From: Clostridiales bacterium
GTDB taxonomy: Bacteria > Bacillota > Clostridia > Lachnospirales > Lachnospiraceae
DNA: 42,207 bases
Reading direction: 5' to 3'
Assembly (NCBI GenBank): GCA_012837865.1
Contig: DUQJ01000010.1
Location: 1-42,207, forward strand
The position numbers were made by a program, and so were the translations under genes. The notes under the pieces were generated by a model, which did no database searches, was not told where the DNA came from, and saw only the letters and a list, made by a program, of their open reading frames with translations. This document shows, piece by piece, positions 36,889-42,207 of the stretch; position 1 is the stretch's first letter; every line of letters begins with the position of its first letter.

Positions 36889-38601
36889 ATGTATCTTAAA
36901 AAAACCAAAACTCGTAACGGAAAAATTCATCTTGCTATCGTAGATACCTACTATGATAAATCAAAGAAATGTTCCCGCACTAAAACAATTGAATCGCTGG
37001 GATATCTTGAAGAGTTAAAAAAATTATATGAGGATCCCATTGATCATTTTTCAAAGCGTGTGGATGAGTTGAAGATTAAAAAGGCTGAGTTGCTAGCTCC
37101 TATAAAAATGGAATTTAAACACTCTGATATGATCGACCCCACTCTCACATATTCCAAAAACTACGGATATACCGCCTTAAGCAGTATTTACCATGATCTT
37201 GGAATTCATACCTTTTTAACTAATAGACAACGCTATTCAAAGGAAGAATACAATGCCAATACCATTATGAAACTTCTTGTTTATAGCAGGATGTTATATC
37301 CTTCTTCAAAGAAAAAAACTTATGAGAATCGAAGCAGCTTCTTTGAAAAAGAAAACTATTCTCTTGATGACGTTTATCGCTCCCTTTCTTTCTTCAACAA
37401 ACACAAAGAAAATCTTATGCTTTGGATCAATGATAGAATTAAGCAGCTTTACGGCAGAGATACCAGTCTTGTTTACTACGATGTTACCAACTACTATTTT
37501 GAAACAGATGACTTAGATAATGATTTTAAAAAGAAAGGTATTTCTAAGGAACACCGTCCAAATCCTATTGTACAGTTAGGATTATTTATGGATAATAACG
37601 GGATTCCCATTACATATCAGTTGTTCCCGGGCAACACTAACGACTGTTTAACTTTTAGGCCAAACCTTAAAAAGATAAAGATGGATTATAATTTAGGTAA
37701 AGTAGTAGTTGTTGCAGATAAAGGAATGACTACGGGCGATAACATATGGTATACCCTTTCTGCCAAGGATGGCTATGTTTTTAGCATGTCCATACGTGGT
37801 GCAGATAAAGAACTAAAAGACTATGTCCTAAACGATAACGGTTACGAATGGCTGGGAGTTGAATACAAGCGAAAATCTCGACTTTATCCCCGCACTATTC
37901 AGGTTACTGCCACCAATGGCAAAAAAATAAAAAAAACTGTAGACGAAAAGCAGGTTGTTTTTTACAGTGAAAAATATGATAAACGTGCAAAAGCTGAGCG
38001 TTTAGCTACATTGACTAAGGCACATGATCTAGCTAACAATCCCGGAAAATATACACGTGCTACTTCTTATGGTGCATCAAAATATATCAAAAAGATAGAC
38101 TTTGATAAAGAAACAGGTGAGATATTAAGTGCCACATCTTCTCTTGAAATTGATGTTAAAAAACTTAAAGATGAAGAAGCACTTGACGGTTACTATGTAA
38201 TTGTAACAAGTGAAATGAATGAAACAGATGATAGGATTATTGAAATGTATAGGGGATTATGGAAAATCGAAGAATCTTTCAAGGTAACAAAGAGTGATTT
38301 AGAAGCAAGACCTGTTTACGTATCAACAAAAGATCACATAGAGGCTCATTTCTTAACCTGCTTTGTATCTCTAGTTATTGCAAGGATTTTAGAAATGAAG
38401 TTAGAAAATAGATATAGCATTACCAAACTTCTTGAAACTCTTAGGAAGACCGTGTGCTGCTATGCACAGCAGAATTATTATCTTTTCAATTATTATGACG
38501 ATGTGTTAGCTGACATAGGTAATGCATTAGGCATAGATTATTCAAAACGAATCAGAACACTTGGCGAAATAAAAAAGAATTTAGCAAACACGAAAAAATG
38601 A
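36889..38601 (+). CDS. IS1634-family transposase (DDE, IS4-like)
   Basis: 570 residues from MYLKKTKTRNGKIHLAIVDT; the frame is open further upstream from a TTG but the GGAGGTG site and promoter favour this ATG. DDE residues are probable in VYYDVTNYYFE (first Asp), VVVVADKGMTTGD (second Asp) and YRGLWKIEESFKVTKSDLEA (the Y-R-E signature). RPVYVSTKDHIEAHFLTCF is typical of the family. The gene appears intact, so the element may be active. Its base use is a little richer in G and C than the neighbours. Confidence 0.88.
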   Translation: MYLKKTKTRNGKIHLAIVDTYYDKSKKCSRTKTIESLGYLEELKKLYEDPIDHFSKRVDELKIKKAELLAPIKMEFKHSDMIDPTLTYSKNYGYTALSSIYHDLGIHTFLTNRQRYSKEEYNANTIMKLLVYSRMLYPSSKKKTYENRSSFFEKENYSLDDVYRSLSFFNKHKENLMLWINDRIKQLYGRDTSLVYYDVTNYYFETDDLDNDFKKKGISKEHRPNPIVQLGLFMDNNGIPITYQLFPGNTNDCLTFRPNLKKIKMDYNLGKVVVVADKGMTTGDNIWYTLSAKDGYVFSMSIRGADKELKDYVLNDNGYEWLGVEYKRKSRLYPRTIQVTATNGKKIKKTVDEKQVVFYSEKYDKRAKAERLATLTKAHDLANNPGKYTRATSYGASKYIKKIDFDKETGEILSATSSLEIDVKKLKDEEALDGYYVIVTSEMNETDDRIIEMYRGLWKIEESFKVTKSDLEARPVYVSTKDHIEAHFLTCFVSLVIARILEMKLENRYSITKLLETLRKTVCCYAQQNYYLFNYYDDVLADIGNALGIDYSKRIRTLGEIKKNLANTKK

Positions 38602-38633
38602 GTTGTTACGCTATGACTTTATGAAAAAAACAA

Positions 38634-38677
38634 AAGCCTCAAGCCCTTGAATTGTAAGGGTTAGAGGCTGATTTTTA
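38634..38677 (+). terminator. Terminator of the transposase gene
   Basis: GCCTC/GAGGC and CCCTT/AAGGG arms with a short mismatch and a seven-base loop, followed by TGATTTTTAT. Confidence 0.75.
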
Positions 38678-38697
38678 TCATTTTTACTACAAAACTC

Positions 38698-38712
38698 AGG
38701 ATATAATATCCT
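38698..38712. repeat. Perfect palindrome at the right flank of the insertion sequence
   Basis: AGGATATAATATCCT reads the same on both strands around its central base. It may be part of the insertion sequence end, a target site or an operator for the phosphate transporter. Confidence 0.5.
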
Positions 38713-38847
38713 AAAACAACTAATAAAAAATATAAGGAACCACTTTATATGTTTAGATTTAACGATATTCTAACAAATTGTTTTTCTTGCTTTTATATAA
38801 TATTAGTGATAAACTTTTATTTATTATTTTTAATTATGGAGGTAAAT

Positions 38848-39894
38848 ATGGGTATTTCTATTGATTTTATAAAACAATTGTTTTCTAATCCAGCTTTATT
38901 AATTACCATTATTTTAACATTAGCTGTTGTACTTGTTAATGGATGGACAGATGCACCAAATGCAATTGCTACTTGCGTATCAACTAGATCATTAGAGCCC
39001 AAAAAAGCAGTATTTATGGCTGCTATATTTAACTTTCTTGGTGTTCTTGTTATGACAATATACAATCCAACTGTTGCTCAAACAATTTATAACATGGTTG
39101 ATTTCGGTGATAATTCTAAAAACGCTTTAATTGCTTTGTGTGCTGCTTTATGTGCTATTGTAATATGGGCAACTGCTGCATGGTTGTTTGGAATACCTAC
39201 AAGCGAAAGTCATGCTTTAATTGCAGGCCTATCTGGAGCTGCTATAGCAATTCAAGGTGGACAAGGTATAAACTCTGCTGAATGGATTAAAGTTATATAT
39301 GGTTTGTTTTTATCAACAATACTAGGTTTCTCATTTGGATATTTAGTTGTTAAATTAGTCGAACTAATCTTTAAAGGATTTAATAGGCGTAAAACAACAA
39401 ACTTTTTTAAGAACGCTCAAATATCCGGTGCTGCTGCTATGGCATTTATGCACGGTGCTCAAGACGGACAAAAATTCATGGGTGTTTTTATGTTAGGTAT
39501 CTTTTTATCTAAAGGGCAAACAGGAACTACCGAATTCAACATTCCCTTACAACTAATGGTATTAATTTCTTTAGTAATGGCATTAGGTACTTCTATTGGT
39601 GGTTATAAAATAATTAAAACTGTTGGTATGGGCATGGTTAAACTCGAAAAATATCAAGGTGCATCCGCAGATTTAGCTGCTGCATTAAGCTTATTAATAT
39701 CATCAATTCAAGGCATCCCAGTAAGCACGACCCATACTAAAACAACAGCAATTATGGGAGTTGGAGCATCTAAACGTTTATCTTCAGTAAACTGGAGTAT
39801 AGTTAAAGAAATGGTTTTTGCTTGGGTTTTAACATTCCCGGGTTGTGGCCTTCTAGGATATCTTATGGCCAAAGTCTTTATGATGATTTTTTAA
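38848..39894 (+). CDS. pit: PiT-family inorganic phosphate transporter
   Basis: 348 residues, about ten membrane helices. The two inverted PiT signature regions are present: NGWTDAPNAIATCVSTRSL near the N-terminus and IPVSTTHTKTTAIMGVGA near the C-terminus, with FMHGAQDGQKFMGVF between. The frame extends 99 bases upstream, but the GGAGG site before this ATG and a TATAAT box (38796-38801) inside the extension favour the later start. It imports phosphate using an ion gradient. The DUF47 gene follows after 16 bases. Confidence 0.9.
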   Translation: MGISIDFIKQLFSNPALLITIILTLAVVLVNGWTDAPNAIATCVSTRSLEPKKAVFMAAIFNFLGVLVMTIYNPTVAQTIYNMVDFGDNSKNALIALCAALCAIVIWATAAWLFGIPTSESHALIAGLSGAAIAIQGGQGINSAEWIKVIYGLFLSTILGFSFGYLVVKLVELIFKGFNRRKTTNFFKNAQISGAAAMAFMHGAQDGQKFMGVFMLGIFLSKGQTGTTEFNIPLQLMVLISLVMALGTSIGGYKIIKTVGMGMVKLEKYQGASADLAAALSLLISSIQGIPVSTTHTKTTAIMGVGASKRLSSVNWSIVKEMVFAWVLTFPGCGLLGYLMAKVFMMIF

Positions 39895-39910
39895 TTAGGA
39901 GGAAAAGAAC

Positions 39911-40537
39911 ATGGCAAGAAAAAGAGAACAATTTAATTATTTTAATGAGTTTATAAATTTATCTGAGTATTCAGTTAAATCCGCTGTTATGTTATCTGAA
40001 ATACTAGAAAGTTTTAATCAAAGTGAAATTGCTAAAAATGTTGACGAAATGCATCAAATTGAGCATACAGCTGACACTGCACAACATAAAATATTTAATA
40101 AATTATTCAAAGAATTTCTTCCACCAATTGAAAGGGAAGATATTATTAGCTTATCTCAAAGAATCGATGATGTAACTGATGCTATTGAAGACGTATTAAT
40201 ATGTATAGACATTTATAATGTAAAATTAATTAAAGAAGAAGCAAAAATATTTACTAATTTAATTGTTGACTGTTGTAACTTAATGAATTCCTTAATTATA
40301 GAATTTAAGCATTTTAAGAATTCTAAAAAATTGCATCCTTTAATTGTAGAATTAAATCGATTAGAGGGTGAAGGGGACAAGCTTTATGCTGATTTTGTAC
40401 GTTCTTTATATGTAAAGCCTTCTGATCCTATTGAAGTTATAACATGGACTAATATTTTTCATAGACTAGAAAGATGTTGTGATGCTTGTGAAGTTGTTGC
40501 TAATACCATTGAAGTAATTGTTATGAAAAATTCATAA
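39911..40537 (+). CDS. DUF47 / PhoU-like phosphate transport regulator
   Basis: 208-residue, almost all-helical protein of the DUF47 (TIGR00153) family. Metal-binding type ExxxD patterns are present: IEHTAD, REDIISLSQRIDDVTDAIED and LEGEGD, and CDACEVVANTIEVIV closes the protein. Genes of this family are regularly paired with pit and are thought to regulate the transporter. It has an AGGAGG site and shares the operon. Confidence 0.9.
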   Translation: MARKREQFNYFNEFINLSEYSVKSAVMLSEILESFNQSEIAKNVDEMHQIEHTADTAQHKIFNKLFKEFLPPIEREDIISLSQRIDDVTDAIEDVLICIDIYNVKLIKEEAKIFTNLIVDCCNLMNSLIIEFKHFKNSKKLHPLIVELNRLEGEGDKLYADFVRSLYVKPSDPIEVITWTNIFHRLERCCDACEVVANTIEVIVMKNS

Positions 40538-40540
40538 ATT

Positions 40541-40572
40541 AAAAACAGGATACTAAGTATCCTGTTTTTTAA
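40541..40572. terminator. Bidirectional terminator
   Basis: AAAAACAGGATAC/GTATCCTGTTTTTT around TAA, just after the DUF47 stop and 9 bases from the DUF1540 stop on the other strand. Confidence 0.9.
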
Positions 40573-40578
40573 ATGTTT

Positions 40579-40758
40579 TTAGTAAGTTTTATCGCTTGGT
40601 TTAAATGTAACACAATCTGTTTCATTTGAACCAGTTGCATTCTTTGGATGTACTTCAATCTTTTCAGCTGCACAATGATCACCTGACATATAGTATTCGC
40701 AAGTATTTACTATACATTTTACACCATCATTTGGATGTTCCATTTTTTTTGCTTCCAT
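40579..40758 (-). CDS. Small DUF1540 domain protein
   Basis: 59 residues starting MEAKKMEHPNDGVKCIVNTC. Four Cys (15, 20, 29 and 49) in the order VKCIVNTCEYY, DHCAAEKIEV and TDCVTF match the single DUF1540 motif, a probable small metal-binding or disulfide module. An AGGAGG site lies six bases before the ATG. Function unknown; related proteins are common in spore-forming Firmicutes. Monocistronic, with the shared terminator downstream. Confidence 0.85.
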   Translation of the reverse strand: MEAKKMEHPNDGVKCIVNTCEYYMSGDHCAAEKIEVHPKNATGSNETDCVTFKPSDKTY

Positions 40759-40864
40759 TAGCTTCCTCCTAATAATATAATTTAAATATAGATACTTTTA
40801 TATTATTAGGATAAATCAGATAAAAAATTCATAACAAAAATTTTATTTTTTTAAACTTCTTTAT

Positions 40865-41950
40865 TTAGTTGGGAAATTGCGTATATATCCCTTCACCCAT
40901 AATATCTGCCATATTAATCGCTTGAATATCCATTTCATCAAAATTCCTTGTATTAGCTATATAATCTTGTGATAATGTGTTTTCCATTAACTCTCTAAGT
41001 AAATCTAAATGTTCATTAAGCATTGCTGACCAGTCTTCTACATGCCAATTATTATTTATTGATGACAAAAACTCTGCTATTTCTTCAGCATTTTGGCGCC
41101 AAACAATATTAATCTTGTCTGCATCATCCACATTCCTTAACTTTAAAGCTTTAGCAATATCTGCTGCTATAGATATATGTTCTGTAAATAATCTTGTAAT
41201 CTCATCACCAACTTCATCTCCGTAAAATACTTTAAATGCATTACCAAAATCCTGTGGATTTTCCATTAAACGATTTGTAAGCGCAGTAGCACTTGGTAAA
41301 TCCTCTAGGATTGCCATTAACGTTAATTTACTCCAGACTATATGCTGAACCCATAACATTCTAAAATGATTAATTAGATCTACAAGTTTTATATTAATAC
41401 AATCATCATTCATGCTAGGCATTTGTGGCATACTAGGCATCTGTGGCATAGCTGGCCTCTGTGGCACACTTGGCCTTGTACTTGGCATAGCTGGCATCTG
41501 TGGCATACTAGGCATCTGTGGCATACTAGGCATTTGTGGCATGCCTGGCATTACACTTGGCATCTGTGGCATAGCTGGCCTCTGTGGTGCACTTGGCCTT
41601 GTACTTGGCATAGCTGGCATCTGTAGCATACTAGGCATCTGTGGCATACTAGGCATTTGTGGCATGCCTGGCATTACACTTGGCATCTGTGGTGCTGGTT
41701 GATGCGTCGATTGATTATCTTTATTATTTATCTGTGACATATTTGTACGCGTTTCCACTTTTACTGGTGGACAATAGATTGGAAATTGAACTGCATCACC
41801 AGGCCTTATTGTTATTATTTGACCAATTTGAAGATTAAGGGGGTCTATTCCCTTATTTAAAGTCATTAATGATTCAACTGATGTATGAAAAACTTGTGCT
41901 AATCTCCATAATGTATCACCTGATCTTATCAAATATCTTATTTCAAACAT
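40865..41950 (-). CDS. LysM protein with a Met/Pro/Gln/Ser repeat and a helical C-terminal domain
   Basis: 361 residues. An N-terminal LysM (about 5-50: YLIRSGDTLWRLAQVFHTSV and NLQIGQIITIRPGD) is followed by a linker, then about 105 residues of MPQMPS-type repeats that contain two near-identical 41-residue units, and finally a helical domain (about 185-355). That domain, with HFRMLWVQHIVWSKLTLMAI, DLPSATALTNRLMENPQDFG and FLSSINNNWHVEDWSAMLNE, resembles small Bacillota proteins sometimes mislabelled as acetylglutamate kinase; I know no proven function. There is no signal peptide, so it may be a spore-coat or forespore-type LysM protein. A TATAAT box lies at 41969-41974. Confidence 0.75.
   Translation of the reverse strand: MFEIRYLIRSGDTLWRLAQVFHTSVESLMTLNKGIDPLNLQIGQIITIRPGDAVQFPIYCPPVKVETRTNMSQINNKDNQSTHQPAPQMPSVMPGMPQMPSMPQMPSMLQMPAMPSTRPSAPQRPAMPQMPSVMPGMPQMPSMPQMPSMPQMPAMPSTRPSVPQRPAMPQMPSMPQMPSMNDDCINIKLVDLINHFRMLWVQHIVWSKLTLMAILEDLPSATALTNRLMENPQDFGNAFKVFYGDEVGDEITRLFTEHISIAADIAKALKLRNVDDADKINIVWRQNAEEIAEFLSSINNNWHVEDWSAMLNEHLDLLRELMENTLSQDYIANTRNFDEMDIQAINMADIMGEGIYTQFPN
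41412..41697 (-). repeat. 123-bp tandem repeat inside the LysM gene
   Basis: Two nearly identical 123-bp copies plus a partial third, built of smaller 9-bp ATGCCACAG / ATGCCTAGT-like units encoding MPQ and MPS. The two large copies differ at only a few codons (for instance Leu/Pro and Ala/Val), showing recent duplication. Open frames on the other strand here are repeat by-products. Confidence 0.85.
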
Positions 41951-42030
41951 ATTTCACCTTCACCTATAATTATATCTAATCTAAGTTATGAATCATCAAT
42001 TCAATATGTGACATATTTTGAAATTTTATT

Positions 42031-42108
42031 ATCGGGTAGGAGGGAAAATTAATTAATTTCCCCGACCTCCCACACCACCGTACGTACCGTTCGGTATACG
42101 GCGGTTCC
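42031..42108 (-). ncRNA. Group II intron domains V and VI (3' end)
   Basis: On the minus strand after the intron protein stop, ACCGCCGTATACC-GAAC-GGTACGTACGGTGGT folds as a domain V hairpin. The next hairpin, GGGAGG...CCTACCC with an unpaired A at 42037, is domain VI with its branch-point A, and the intron ends with CCCGAT at about 42031. The 3' half only; the rest lies outside the window. Confidence 0.85.
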
Positions 42109-42207
42109 TTAGTTTACACAGACTTTCGAATAATAATCTGAGAAATTAATAAATCCTAGCATACTCAATGTTTGGTTATCTAGGCTTTTGCTAAGAATTG
42201 GGCTACC
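42109..42207 (-). CDS. ltrA: Group II intron reverse transcriptase/maturase, C-terminus only
   Basis: Partial gene from the right edge: 32 codons ending MLGFINFSDYYSKVCVN and a TAA at 42109-42111. It is directly followed by domain V, the usual layout for a protein encoded in intron domain IV. The fragment itself is too short for family proof; the call rests on its position. Confidence 0.65.
   Translation of the reverse strand, partial: GSPILSKSLDNQTLSMLGFINFSDYYSKVCVN

Larger units (their letters stand above)
36786..38712 (+). mobile_element. IS1634-family insertion sequence, ends approximate
   Basis: One long DDE transposase gene with its own extended -10 promoter (TGGTATAAT, about 36860-36870) and a hairpin terminator lies between the outward-facing ilvD and phosphate transporter genes. 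I could not identify clear terminal inverted repeats or a target duplication by eye. A left limit near TATCTAAGGTTCAGG (about 36793) and a right limit near the AGGATATAATATCCT palindrome (38698-38712) are guesses. Confidence 0.6.

Noticed and set aside
41412-41702. Plus-strand frames rich in GICGI and a CRISPR-like look of regular repeats
   Set aside because: The repeats are in phase with the LysM protein on the minus strand and have no unique spacers of constant length.

Overview
The window reads as chromosomal DNA of a low-GC, Gram-positive anaerobe of the class Clostridia. Supporting signs are strong AGGAGG-type ribosome sites, a FabT/FabK-type fatty acid synthesis cluster, a type III glutamine synthetase, rubrerythrin, an NfnAB-type electron-bifurcating transhydrogenase, and a DUF1015-SerA-SerC block. 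No species can be named from the sequence alone, and no tRNA or rRNA genes were seen.

Layout. 1-1.1 kb: nfnA and the start of nfnB (minus). 1.1-2.2 kb: a Gly/Asn/Thr-repeat lipoprotein and an isochorismatase-family hydrolase (minus). 2.3-3.9 kb: an ABC importer ATPase and permease (plus) without a binding protein. 3.9-4.5 kb: a scar in which the broken end of a surface-repeat protein (minus) abuts the broken end of a sensor histidine kinase (plus). 4.6-7.8 kb: a DegV protein and htpG, with a CIRCE operator just upstream of the htpG promoter. 7.8-11.4 kb: a four-gene operon (HSL-type esterase, condensation-like acyltransferase, zinc-ribbon membrane protein, TraX protein) of unknown purpose. 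11.6-13.2 kb: an ABC-F ATPase. 13.3-23.1 kb: a complete fatty acid initiation and elongation operon, fabT-fabH-acpP-fabK-fabD-fabG-fabF-accB-fabZ-accC-accD-accA, with two FabT-like operators on its promoter. 23.2-25.6 kb: pdxS and a divergent MocR/PdxR regulator with repeated operator-like sites between them. 25.6-28.4 kb: glnN and a YesL-family membrane protein. 28.6-32.9 kb: rubrerythrin, DUF1015, serA and serC. 33.2-36.6 kb: ilvD-ilvB. 36.8-38.7 kb: an IS1634-type insertion sequence. 38.8-40.5 kb: a PiT phosphate transporter with its DUF47/PhoU-like partner. 40.6-42 kb: a small DUF1540 protein and a LysM protein with a long Met/Pro/Gln/Ser repeat. 42.0-42.2 kb: the 3' end of a group II intron, cut by the window edge.

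Most genes are core metabolism: malonyl-CoA and acyl-ACP synthesis, serine, branched-chain amino acids, glutamine, vitamin B6 and redox balance. The accessory signals are the 3.9-4.5 kb scar, the esterase/acyltransferase/TraX operon, the IS, the intron and two repeat-rich envelope proteins. Several genes lack an expected partner here: no substrate-binding protein for the ABC importer, no pdxT beside pdxS, and no ilvN beside ilvB. I see no CRISPR array and no obvious defence system. The best candidate for something undescribed is the esterase/acyltransferase/DUF6320/TraX operon, followed by the unexplained 5' leaders of serC and the degV gene.
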